Positions 14,018-21,042 of a stretch of DNA of 21,067 nucleotides are shown one piece after another. A model generated the notes under the pieces. The model saw only the letters and a program-made list of their open reading frames with translations. It searched no databases and was not told the DNA's origin. The stretch lies in contig DATCTT010000354.1 of NCBI GenBank assembly GCA_036567845.1, forward strand, positions 1 to 21,067, in the 5' to 3' direction. Both the position numbers and the translations under genes were made by a program. Each line of letters starts with the position of its first letter. The stretch's first letter is position 1. The stretch comes from MWAR01 sp036567845 (GTDB taxonomy: Bacteria; Muiribacteriota; Ozemobacteria; Ozemobacterales; Ozemobacteraceae).

Positions 14018-14962
14018 ATGCCGCTGGTCACTACCAAGGAACTGTTTGCCCGTGCCCTCGAGGGCGGTTACGCTGTCGGCGCTTTCAACGTCAACAACAT
14101 GGAAATCATCCAGGGGATTTTCGAGGCTGCGATTGCCGAGAAGTCGCCGCTGATCATCCAGGTCTCGGCTGGTGCCCGCAAATACGCGCGCCACGAGTAT
14201 CTCGTTCACCTCATCCAGGCCTCGATTGAGATGGCGAAGAGCTCCGGAACGGATATCCCGGTTGCCCTGCATCTCGACCACGGCGAGGACTTCGAGATCT
14301 GCAAGAAGTGTATCGACGGCGGGTTCACGTCGGTGATGATCGACGGCTCGAAGCACAGCTTTGAGGAGAACATCAAGCTGACCAAGGAAGTCGTCGACTA
14401 CGCGCATGCCCGGGGCATCACCGTCGAGGCCGAGCTCGGCCGCCTGGCCGGTGTCGAGGATGCCGTGTCAGTGTCCGCCAAGGATGCGATCTACACGAAC
14501 CCCCGCGAGGCGAAGGAGTTCGTTAGCCGCACCGGCTGTGACTCGCTCGCGGTCGCGATCGGCACCAGCCACGGCGCCTACAAGTTCAAGGGTGATGCAA
14601 AGCTTGACTTCGAGCGGCTTGCCGAAATCGAGCAGGTGTTGCCGAAGTATCCGCTGGTTCTGCACGGTGCCAGCTCGGTTCCCGAGGATTTGGTCGCGAT
14701 CTGCAACAAATATGGCGGCAAGCTCCAGGATTCGAAGGGGGTTCCCGAGGAGATGATCTCCCGTGCCGCGATGAAGAGCAACGTCTGCAAGATCAACGTC
14801 GACACTGACCTGCGCATCGCCATGACCGGCGCAATCCGCAAGGTGTTCGCCGAGAACCCGGGCGAGTTCGATCCGCGCAAATACATGGGTCCGGCCCGCG
14901 ACTCGATCCGGGAAGTGGTTCGCCGCAAGATGCGGCTGATGGGCTGCGCTGGCAAGGCCTGA
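14018..14962 (+). CDS. fba: Class II fructose-1,6-bisphosphate aldolase
   Basis: This 314-residue protein catalyses reversible cleavage of fructose 1,6-bisphosphate to glyceraldehyde 3-phosphate and dihydroxyacetone phosphate, in glycolysis and gluconeogenesis in the cytoplasm. It is a zinc-dependent class II enzyme: HLDHGED at 85-91 carries catalytic Asp87 and zinc ligand His88; His185 (IGTSHG) and His216 (LHGASS) are the other zinc ligands; EAELGRLAG at 137-145 is the conserved acidic loop; and INVDTDLR (259-266) binds phosphate. The length is normal for the class IIB type. ATG 14018 is nine bases after GAGGAGG. It has its own promoter and is followed by a long hairpin, so it is probably transcribed alone. 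Tagatose-bisphosphate aldolase is a close relative and cannot be fully excluded. Codon use is very regular, as for a highly expressed gene. Confidence 0.96.
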   Translation: MPLVTTKELFARALEGGYAVGAFNVNNMEIIQGIFEAAIAEKSPLIIQVSAGARKYARHEYLVHLIQASIEMAKSSGTDIPVALHLDHGEDFEICKKCIDGGFTSVMIDGSKHSFEENIKLTKEVVDYAHARGITVEAELGRLAGVEDAVSVSAKDAIYTNPREAKEFVSRTGCDSLAVAIGTSHGAYKFKGDAKLDFERLAEIEQVLPKYPLVLHGASSVPEDLVAICNKYGGKLQDSKGVPEEMISRAAMKSNVCKINVDTDLRIAMTGAIRKVFAENPGEFDPRKYMGPARDSIREVVRRKMRLMGCAGKA

Positions 14963-14972
14963 ACCGGTTTCC

Positions 14973-15018
14973 GACCGACGGCGCCGGGGCGGTTCACGGA
15001 CCGCTCCGGCGCCCGGTC
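14973..15018 (+). terminator. Strong hairpin after the aldolase gene, without a U-tract
   Basis: GGCGCCGGGGCGGT (14980-14993) pairs with ACCGCTCCGGCGCC (15000-15013) through 14 pairs with one G-U, around a six-base loop; an outer GACCG/CGGTC stem (14973-14977, 15014-15018) follows a two-base bulge. It starts 10 bp after the stop. The lack of a T-run argues against a classical intrinsic terminator; a 3'-end stabiliser is also possible. Confidence 0.45.
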
Positions 15019-15042
15019 TGAACGAAGGAAGGGAAGACGGCG

Positions 15043-15549
15043 GTGACGAGAAAAGCCGGGATGCTGTTGACGGCCTGCCTGCTCCTGCTCTTTTCCCTGA
15101 CGGGCTGTGGCGGTGGCGGGGGGGGCGGCGGAGGAGGCGATGCCGATCCGCTGTATTCCGAGATCAGCGCCCAAACCGACGGTTTCATCGCTGCCGTGAA
15201 CGCCGGAAACCTCGATGAGGCGATGGGGTTTGTTGACAGCAACCTGTTCTACTACCCCATGAACGGCGAGAGTGTTCGCATCTCCGCGTTTCGTGACCGG
15301 CTTGCCGCGTTTCTCCAGGGATCGAGCGAGCGTCAGGTGGTCATCGAGGACCGCGAGGTGCTGTCCAACGGAGAGACATCGGCGCTGTTCGCCGGCCGCC
15401 TCGCCTGCACCTGGAAGGATCTTGCGGGGGTCTCGCACACGGCCGCCCCGGAAACGGTCGAGATGTTCTGGGAATGGAACGCGAAGTGGGGGATCACGAA
15501 GATATCCGGCCATGCCGATCAGGGCCTGGCGTTTCCCCCGGCTCCCTGA
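15043..15549 (+). CDS. Lipoprotein with polyglycine tether and NTF2/SnoaL-like domain
   Basis: This 168-residue protein has a lipoprotein signal: basic start (MTRKAG), hydrophobic core, and lipobox LTGC with Cys22. Ten consecutive glycines follow the lipid-bearing cysteine, a flexible tether to the membrane. The rest (about 35-160) looks like an NTF2/SnoaL-like fold: a helix pair FIAAVNAGNLDEAMGF, then strand segments ending in EMFWEWNAKWGITKISG. Such folds bind small molecules or act as sensor or structural domains; no catalytic residues stand out. The start is GTG at 15043 with AGGAAGGGAAG upstream; an ATG at 15061 is possible but would remove the positive charges of the signal. It is separate from the aldolase by the hairpin. 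Function unknown. Confidence 0.83.
   Translation: MTRKAGMLLTACLLLLFSLTGCGGGGGGGGGGDADPLYSEISAQTDGFIAAVNAGNLDEAMGFVDSNLFYYPMNGESVRISAFRDRLAAFLQGSSERQVVIEDREVLSNGETSALFAGRLACTWKDLAGVSHTAAPETVEMFWEWNAKWGITKISGHADQGLAFPPAP
15118..15125 (+). repeat. G8 homopolymer in the polyglycine tether of the lipoprotein
   Basis: Eight G lie within the ten glycine codons directly after the lipobox. Gain or loss of one base would frameshift the whole exported domain. Only a candidate slippage site. Confidence 0.4.
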
Positions 15550-15568
15550 TGCCTCCCGGCGTCACGGG

Positions 15569-15600
15569 GATACATGTTTGAGATATATCAACAGATACAT
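15569..15600 (+). promoter_or_regulatory. AT-rich repeat/palindrome block before the YbjN-like gene
   Basis: A direct repeat GATACAT (15569-15575 and 15594-15600) flanks the near-palindrome TTGAGATATATCAA (15578-15591; six of seven pairs match). It lies just before the ribosome site GAGGTGA of the next gene, in an otherwise G+C-rich area. It could be an operator or promoter region; I found no well-spaced -35/-10 pair. Confidence 0.3.
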
Positions 15601-15614
15601 ATCGAGGTGACAGG

Positions 15615-16262
15615 ATGAAACCCGAACAGCCCGAGCTGCCCCAGGCCGCCCCGCAGGTGACCGCCTGGGAAGTCGGTACGATCAAGACGGTCGCCGCCTA
15701 TCTGACCGAAGAGGGATACCGTTTCCAGCACGTGTCCGAGGCGTGTCTCGAGCTGTATCTGCAGGGGAAGAACCTGACGATGCGCATGATCATCTATGCC
15801 CACAACCGGCATCTGGTTGTGCGTGTTCCGGGGTTCATCCGCAACGTCGAACTCCGCAGGCTCGATGTGATGCTGGCCGTGATGCGGCTGATGGATGAGT
15901 ATTTCGACATCCGCTTCGAGCTGGCAAAAGACGGCCGGAGTCTTTCGGCCGCCTGCACCCACATCCTCGAGGACGGGATTCTCACGAAAGCCCAGTGCAT
16001 GCAGTGTCTCATGGTGGTGGCCTACATTATCGACGACTGTTACCCCTCCCTGATGCAGCTCGTCTACGCGGGCAAGGTCACAGAAGCCGCCGCGGGCGGG
16101 CCGGAACTCCCGGTTCCCAGCCAGGATCCTGAGCCGCCCGAAGGGGGCGACGACGATGGCGGGGAGGAAGGACCCGAGGAGCCGTCCGACGAGGGCGGCA
16201 TGGACGGCTCGGCAACGGGGCGCCGGCGCTCGCGCTCGACCCGTCACTCCAAGATCAACTGA
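15615..16262 (+). CDS. YbjN-like protein with acidic-then-basic tail
   Basis: This 215-residue protein has a core (about 18-155) like the YbjN/type III chaperone-like fold: an N-terminal helix VGTIKTVAAYLTEEGY, strands ELYLQGKNLTMRMIIYAH and HLVVRVPGF, and two helices LDVMLAVMRLMDEY and CMQCLMVVAYIIDDCY. The family is found beside many secretion, motility and stress genes, and its function is poorly defined. Residues 160-195 are an Asp/Glu/Gly/Pro-rich linker and the last 15 are basic (TGRRRSRSTRHSK), an odd opposite-charge tail that could bind nucleic acid or a partner. No signal peptide; cytoplasmic. ATG 15615 follows GAGGTGACAGG. It is 22 bp before the exported protein gene and likely in one operon with it. 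The fold call is by pattern only. Confidence 0.68.
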   Translation: MKPEQPELPQAAPQVTAWEVGTIKTVAAYLTEEGYRFQHVSEACLELYLQGKNLTMRMIIYAHNRHLVVRVPGFIRNVELRRLDVMLAVMRLMDEYFDIRFELAKDGRSLSAACTHILEDGILTKAQCMQCLMVVAYIIDDCYPSLMQLVYAGKVTEAAAGGPELPVPSQDPEPPEGGDDDGGEEGPEEPSDEGGMDGSATGRRRSRSTRHSKIN

Positions 16263-16284
16263 CCGATACCGGAAGGAGCTTCCC

Positions 16285-17385
16285 ATGCGACTCATCCTGC
16301 GACTCGTGACTGCCGTTCTTTTGCTTGGGCTGAACCTGCCGGCGCCTGCCGGGGCCGTGACCCCCTCCCTCCCGCCCTGGTATGGGTTCGATGCCGAGCT
16401 CGCCGGTCCGCCGCGGATCGGAGTGCCGCTCGACGTACTTGCGACCCTGACCTCGCGCCTGGGAACTCTCGACGGAATCACCGTTACCCTTATGGCGCCT
16501 GCCGGATGGGCTGGAGCGACGCCCTCCGCCACGCTCGACCGGCTCGCCTCGGGCGCGTCGCACCTGTTCCGGTTCACCGTCACCCCGACGGGGCCGATGC
16601 CGAACGGGTCGATCGGCTGCAAGCTTCGGCTGCGCATGCCGAAAGCCGCACTGATCGACCAGGCCGGCCGGCTGTTCCCCCAGGAAGCGGAAAAAATTGC
16701 GAGTCTTATAAAACAACGGCCGGATGTGCATGAGTCGTTCACCGACATGGCGTTCGCTTTGTACCCGCAGGAGGGCTTCTATCCACTGGCCTCGGACATG
16801 TGGCTGACCTATGACGATCGGCTGCGGCCGGAGGGGTTCGACCGTGGCGCTGTGCTGTACCGGGATGCGATGATCACGCCGTTTCAGGCCCAGACGGATG
16901 TCGATATGCACGACAAGCTCCAGGCGCTCCTGAAGAGTGACCCGAATCTGCGGGCGGATCTGGAGCGCAAGGGGATCGACCTGCGCAAGAAGAAGTTCGA
17001 CCAGCTGCTCGGCCTCTACGTGTTGGCCACCGAGGCTTTCCTCAAAGGTGACCATCAGGGGGCCGAGGCCCTGCTGCACCGGTTTGCCGTTGAAAGCGAG
17101 AACCTCGACGGTCTGCCGGCGGAGCTGCTGATCGCTGCCGAGAACCTGCGCGGTCTGGCCGCTTGGGCGCTTGGCGACCGAAAGACGGCCGAACAGGCTC
17201 TCCAGAAGGCGTTTTACCGCAACCGCAAACTGCCCGTGCAGCGATATATATTGAGGAATATAGCCCTGCTGACCGCCTCGCGCGGCGATCGGGCAACGGC
17301 GCGCGAGATGCTGCGACTCGCCTCCGAGATGAAACCGGCCTATGTGCTCGTCGTCGACGAGTACCGCCGCATCAGGGAGCGCTGA
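16285..17385 (+). CDS. Exported protein of unknown function with TPR-like C-terminus
   Basis: This 366-residue protein starts at ATG 16285, six bases after GGAAGGAG. It has an N-terminal signal peptide (MRLILRLVTAVLLLGLNLP, cleavage likely after PAGA at about 24). Residues about 30-125 look beta-rich and Ig-like (a predicted surface domain with GITVTLMAPAGW and FRFTVTPTG). Residues about 245-366 are helical, with TPR-like repeats (EAFLKGDHQGAEALLHRF and LGDRKTAEQALQKAFYRN). No membrane anchor after the signal, so it is likely periplasmic. I do not recognise a family. The gene lies between the YbjN-like gene and the HEAT-repeat gene and shares the TGATTG junction with the latter. An AT-rich patch with ATA codons (17241-17266) lies in the last third. 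Confidence 0.75.
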   Translation: MRLILRLVTAVLLLGLNLPAPAGAVTPSLPPWYGFDAELAGPPRIGVPLDVLATLTSRLGTLDGITVTLMAPAGWAGATPSATLDRLASGASHLFRFTVTPTGPMPNGSIGCKLRLRMPKAALIDQAGRLFPQEAEKIASLIKQRPDVHESFTDMAFALYPQEGFYPLASDMWLTYDDRLRPEGFDRGAVLYRDAMITPFQAQTDVDMHDKLQALLKSDPNLRADLERKGIDLRKKKFDQLLGLYVLATEAFLKGDHQGAEALLHRFAVESENLDGLPAELLIAAENLRGLAAWALGDRKTAEQALQKAFYRNRKLPVQRYILRNIALLTASRGDRATAREMLRLASEMKPAYVLVVDEYRRIRER

Positions 17386-19758
17386 TTGGCGCTCGACCCC
17401 GTAGCAGCGCTGCTCGAGGACCTGTCGTCACCCGATCCGACGATCCGGTTCTCGGTGCTGTCCCGTATCGAGGACCTCGACTGGACCCCCGACACGCTTG
17501 CGGCGTTCAAACGGCGTCTGGCTGCCGAGACCGATCCGGGCACGCGCTTCCAGATGCAGAAGCTCCTCACCCGGATCGACCGGAGCGGCGATGCCGGCCG
17601 GACTCTGCTGCCCTTTGGGGACAGCGTCCTCAAGGAGCTCGAGGCGCTGCTCGCGGATCCCGCCCGTGACGACCTGAGCCTCGCGATCGTTATCGAGAGC
17701 GTGCGCCGGGGGGAGGCCCCTCTCGCAGCGATCGCCCTGCGCGAGGCGAAATGGTGGGATTTTTCCCCCGTGCTGCTGCCGTCGGTCCTCCAGTTCTTCA
17801 AGAAGTTCGGTTCGGCCGAGGATGTTGGCCAGATCGAGATGATGTGCCGGCACGCCGATCCCCGCGTTCTTGCCAGCGCCGTCGAAGCGCTCGAGAAGCT
17901 CAGTCCGGACAGTCTCAAGGAACTGATCGTTCCGCTGCTCATGAATCCCGTTCATGGAATCCGGTCGCGGGCGATCCGCCTGCTCTACCGCTGGGATCCC
18001 CAGGAAGCGATCCGCCACTTCGAGGCCGCCCTGTTCTCGGAAGACCCGAATGACCGCAATGCGGCCCTGTTCCATGCGTTCTTCTTCCCCTTTTCCGAGA
18101 TCGAGCCCTTTATGCTGCGGTTTCTCGCGATCGAGGATGCCCCGGCGCTGCTCGAGAAAGCGGGATTCCTGTTTCGGGCGAACCCGGCTCCCGAAGAGCC
18201 GCTGCGACTGATCGAGGTTCGCGAGAACTGCCGGGGGGACAAGCGGCGCCTGGTAGGGGAGATCCTCACCGGAGTGATCGATTCGCTGTACCGGGCGGGC
18301 CTCGTCACGAAGACCCCCGAACAGCTCACGCTCGAACTCGAGGAAGTCTACCAGCGCCGCAAAGCCCGGCAGTTGATCGAGGGATGTCGCGCCGCGCTTG
18401 CTTCCGATGCCGGCGACATCCGGAAACAGGCGGCCATGCGGCTGTGCGACTTCGTTCGCCTCGGGTTCGGCGAGGCCCGGAGCATTCTGAACGGATGGCT
18501 GCCGAACGAGCCGGATACGGGAGTGCGCGGGGCGGTCGAGGCCCGCCTTGCGGCGATCGAGGCCCGGCCCGCCGCCAGTGCCGATCTGGACCTGGGCGGA
18601 ATGGCCCCCGAGCAGCGCACCCGGCTTCTCGCGGGCCTCGATTCCGAGCGGTTTCGCAAGATCCGGCCGAAGCTGCGGGAGTTCCTGCGGACATGCACGC
18701 CCGAGGAGCGGCTGCTTGCGGTGCAGGCGATCGGCCGCGCCGGAGACAGGACGGATGCCGGCCTGATCACGTCCTTCCTGGGAAACAGCGATACGGCCGT
18801 GGTTGCGGCAACCATCGAGGCGCTCGGCAACATCGATCTCGACGCGCTTTCCCCCTACCTGCCGAAGCTGATCCAGCATCCAGCCGACGAGGTCCGTTCC
18901 GTCGCCCTCCGCATTTTCTCCCTCTTCGACAAGAAGCAGGCCCTGTCGCTCGTCGAGAAGATGTTCAGCTCGATCCAGCCGAAGCAGCGCGGACATGCGA
19001 TCTCGTGCGCGGCGCAGTTCGACTTCCCGTCGGTCCGGGACATGCTTCTCACCTCGCTTCAGCGCGAACAGGATCCGGAAAATATCAGGCAATATATAGC
19101 GATCTTCCGGGGAAACCTCGACGAATCCCTCTGGATGAGCGTTTTCGAAATGGTCGAGAATGTCCAGGGCACCAAACAGGAGCTCCTTCTCGCCTTCTGC
19201 CGGGAAGCGGCCGAGACGCTGGTCGCCGAAAAGCGCACGGCCCACGCCGGGTTCGAGGCCCTGCGTCAGGTCGTCCGGTCGAGGATCGAGGCGGAGAAGG
19301 CGAAGAGCCGGACGGCTCAGCCCTCCTATGCCCTCTCGAACATCCAGAAAATGCGCCGCCAGCAGACGCCGAAGCCCGAGGAAAAAGCCGACACCGGCCT
19401 TGTCCAATTCGCGATCGTCGCGTTTTCCGTCGGTGCCCTGATAACGGCTCTGATCTGGTTTCTCGTTCTGGCTCCGTCTGCAGAGCCGGTAAAAAAGCCG
19501 GTGAAGGCCAGCAAAAAGCCGGTTCAGCTCAAATTTGACCGCAATCCGAAAAACGTGACCGGCCGGGTGGCCGAAGTGGCGGCCGATGGGAAGCGGTTCC
19601 TGCTCGTGACCGAGGGAACCCCGCCCGAAACATACCGGATCGAGGTCGGATCGGCCCTGCCGAAGGCGCCTGCCCGCGGGACGGTGTTCCAGGGCCAGAT
19701 CAGGCCTGTCTCGATGGACGGAGGAACGGTCGAGGCCCAGTTGATCATGGCCTATTGA
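17386..19758 (+). CDS. HEAT-repeat protein with one membrane helix and an extracytoplasmic C-terminus
   Basis: This 790-residue protein has a TTG start at 17386, immediately after the stop of the previous gene, with AGGGAG six bases upstream. Residues about 1-600 are helical HEAT-like repeats (for example LLSRIED near the start and AIEALGNIDLDALSPYLPKL, then VRSVALRIFSLFDKKQAL further on), a surface used for protein-protein contact. A basic linker precedes one membrane helix at about 675-697 (IVAFSVGALITALIWFLVLA). The last 90 residues, after a Lys/Pro-rich stretch, look beta-rich (GRVAEVAADGKRFLLVTEG) and would be outside. No enzyme motif. It is the third gene of a YbjN-like/exported/HEAT cluster, so it may anchor these partners at the membrane. 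Family function is unknown. Confidence 0.82.
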   Translation: MALDPVAALLEDLSSPDPTIRFSVLSRIEDLDWTPDTLAAFKRRLAAETDPGTRFQMQKLLTRIDRSGDAGRTLLPFGDSVLKELEALLADPARDDLSLAIVIESVRRGEAPLAAIALREAKWWDFSPVLLPSVLQFFKKFGSAEDVGQIEMMCRHADPRVLASAVEALEKLSPDSLKELIVPLLMNPVHGIRSRAIRLLYRWDPQEAIRHFEAALFSEDPNDRNAALFHAFFFPFSEIEPFMLRFLAIEDAPALLEKAGFLFRANPAPEEPLRLIEVRENCRGDKRRLVGEILTGVIDSLYRAGLVTKTPEQLTLELEEVYQRRKARQLIEGCRAALASDAGDIRKQAAMRLCDFVRLGFGEARSILNGWLPNEPDTGVRGAVEARLAAIEARPAASADLDLGGMAPEQRTRLLAGLDSERFRKIRPKLREFLRTCTPEERLLAVQAIGRAGDRTDAGLITSFLGNSDTAVVAATIEALGNIDLDALSPYLPKLIQHPADEVRSVALRIFSLFDKKQALSLVEKMFSSIQPKQRGHAISCAAQFDFPSVRDMLLTSLQREQDPENIRQYIAIFRGNLDESLWMSVFEMVENVQGTKQELLLAFCREAAETLVAEKRTAHAGFEALRQVVRSRIEAEKAKSRTAQPSYALSNIQKMRRQQTPKPEEKADTGLVQFAIVAFSVGALITALIWFLVLAPSAEPVKKPVKASKKPVQLKFDRNPKNVTGRVAEVAADGKRFLLVTEGTPPETYRIEVGSALPKAPARGTVFQGQIRPVSMDGGTVEAQLIMAY

Positions 19759-19783
19759 GGCCCTTTCTCCGCGGTCTCCATTC

Positions 19784-19812
19784 TTGACACCGGCCGGGTG
19801 CGCACGTATGAT
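19784..19812 (+). promoter_or_regulatory. Near-consensus sigma-70 promoter for the STAS gene
   Basis: TTGACA (19784-19789) and TATGAT (19807-19812, five of six to TATAAT) are separated by 17 bp, the best promoter match in the window. Transcription would start about seven bases after the -10, at or near the ATG at 19819, so the mRNA may be leaderless. Confidence 0.7.
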
Positions 19813-19818
19813 GGCCGC

Positions 19819-20163
19819 ATGAGCCCATTTTCCTGCAGCGGCGAAGCCCGGGGCGGTGTCTACCTGCTCCGCACCTCTGGGTATCTCGACGATGGCGGCG
19901 GCGCGGCCCTCCAGAAGGCTGTCGACGAGACCTTCCCCAAGGGGTTTCGCAACTTCGTCCTGAATTTTACGGGCTCCCCCGTCATAAACTCCCAGGGAAT
20001 CGCGCACCTGATCGAGATTGCCGAGATCATCATCGACGAGAAGAAGGGCCGGCTTGCGTTCACCGGCCTCAATGACCTCACGATGAATGTTTTCAAGATG
20101 GTCGGCCTTCTCAAAATGGGAAGCGCGTTTCCCACCGAGGATGCCGCTGTGGCATCCTTCTGA
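19819..20163 (+). CDS. STAS-domain anti-sigma-factor antagonist
   Basis: This 114-residue protein matches the SpoIIAA/RsbV-type STAS fold: a first strand GVYLLRTSGYLDD, a helix with LQKAV, a strand FRNFVLNFTGSP, the phosphoacceptor loop VINSQGIAHL, and strand LAFTGLNDLTMNVFKMVGL. The Ser58 in NSQG aligns with the phosphorylated serine of SpoIIAA (DSSG), with Asn replacing the usual Asp and Gln the second Ser. The family binds an anti-sigma kinase and is switched off by phosphorylation, and some members act in other partner-switching systems. No kinase or sigma factor lies in the window. I start at ATG 19819; an upstream ATG at 19798 falls between the promoter elements. The next gene is a flagellin, so a link with motility control is possible but unproven. 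Confidence 0.85.
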   Translation: MSPFSCSGEARGGVYLLRTSGYLDDGGGAALQKAVDETFPKGFRNFVLNFTGSPVINSQGIAHLIEIAEIIIDEKKGRLAFTGLNDLTMNVFKMVGLLKMGSAFPTEDAAVASF

Positions 20164-20172
20164 GAAGGCGAT

Positions 20173-20201
20173 TCGACAAGTCGGGGTTTCCGGCCTATAT
20201 T
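20173..20201 (+). promoter_or_regulatory. Sigma-70-like promoter of the flagellin gene
   Basis: TCGACA (20173-20178, five of six to TTGACA) is 17 bp from TATATT (20196-20201, five of six to TATAAT). Transcription would start near 20208, giving a leader of about 52 nt with GAGGTGAGG just before the ATG. The flagellin usually needs sigma-28, but a TAAA/GCCGATAA pair was not found. Confidence 0.5.
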
Positions 20202-20259
20202 TGGAAGAGAGAATGGTCGGAGTTGCCGTACAACAAAATGTATGAGATGAGGTGAGGCT

Positions 20260-21042
20260 ATGGTCGAGAAAACATCGCTGATGACAGCCAACCGGCTGAA
20301 CGAACTGCATCGCACCCAGGACAAAACCATCCAGCGGATCGCCTCCGGCAAGCAGCTTCTTTCGGCTGCCGACGACCCCGCCGCCCTCGCCGTGTCGATG
20401 GCGTTCGATTCCCAGGTGCGCGGTCTGACCCGTGGCATCGCGAACCGCCAGGATGAGATTTCCCTGCTTCAGACCGCGGAAGGCGGCATGGCCGGTATCT
20501 CCGAGATGACGCAGCGTATCCGCGAATTGTCGGTGCAGGCGGCCAACGGCACGCTGACCTCCGAGGATCGCCAGGCCATCCAGGCCGAGATCACTCAGCT
20601 CAATGCGGGCATCGATCAGACCGTGAGGATGACGACCTACAACACGAAGCCGTTGCTCGATGGAAGCCTGAGCATGCAGCTCCAGAACGGGAATGCGCTG
20701 ACGATTCCATCGTTCGACTCGGCGACGCTCGGCACTTCGGCGATCGACGTGACGACCGTCGACGGGGCTGGCAATGCCCTGACCCTTGCGAACCGGGCCG
20801 GCGAATCCGTCGTGTCCGAGCGCTCGCGCCTTGGGGCGGTGAGCAATGGCATTGCCGGGGAGGCCTCTGGTCTCCAGCAGCAGCTGCTCGACACCGTCAC
20901 GGCCCAGTCGCGCATTGCCGATGCGGATATCGCCCGCCAGGTCATCGAGCTGACCTCTCAGCAGCTTCAGCAGCAGGTCGCAACGAGTGTTTTCAAACTT
21001 GACGAGTCGTCCCGCTCACGCGTGCTCCAGTTACTGTCCTGA
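20260..21042 (+). CDS. Short flagellin lacking the variable D2/D3 region
   Basis: This 260-residue protein is the filament subunit of the flagellum, exported through the flagellar type III apparatus. The N-terminal segment (1-130) has the classic D0/D1 pattern: IASGKQLLSAADDPAALAVS, DEISLLQTAEGGMAGI and RIRELSVQAANGT (87-98, the TLR5-contact region of typical flagellins). The C-terminal segment (180-260) has SERSRLGAVSNGI, SRIADADIARQVIE and VLQLLS. Only about 50 residues lie between, so D2/D3 are absent, as in minimal flagellins of spirochaete and firmicute type (about 270-290 residues). The ATG is well placed after GAGGTGAGG. A hook-associated FlgL would be larger and differ at both ends. 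It is the last gene of the window; a promoter of its own makes it likely a separate unit. Confidence 0.93.
   Translation: MVEKTSLMTANRLNELHRTQDKTIQRIASGKQLLSAADDPAALAVSMAFDSQVRGLTRGIANRQDEISLLQTAEGGMAGISEMTQRIRELSVQAANGTLTSEDRQAIQAEITQLNAGIDQTVRMTTYNTKPLLDGSLSMQLQNGNALTIPSFDSATLGTSAIDVTTVDGAGNALTLANRAGESVVSERSRLGAVSNGIAGEASGLQQQLLDTVTAQSRIADADIARQVIELTSQQLQQQVATSVFKLDESSRSRVLQLLS

Noticed and set aside
14578..15513. Minus-strand frame of 311 codons over the aldolase and lipoprotein genes
   Set aside because: It runs through the aldolase active-site coding region and the terminator hairpin, and its protein is Arg/Gly/Pro-rich with no motif.
15588..16748. Minus-strand frame of 386 codons over the YbjN-like and exported protein genes
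   Set aside because: It is a shadow of the two plus-strand genes, which have good ribosome sites and, in the second, a signal peptide.
20206..20232. Sigma-28 or sigma-54 promoter before the flagellin gene
   Set aside because: GCCGTACA matches only five of eight bases of the sigma-28 -10 and has no TAAA at the right distance; the GG and GC pair for sigma-54 is 8 rather than 10 bp apart.
17428..20310. Very long open frame (960 codons) on the minus strand opposite the HEAT-repeat and STAS genes
   Set aside because: It is antisense to genes with clear motifs, has no ribosome site or recognisable domain, and long antisense frames are common in G+C-rich DNA because of third-position bias.
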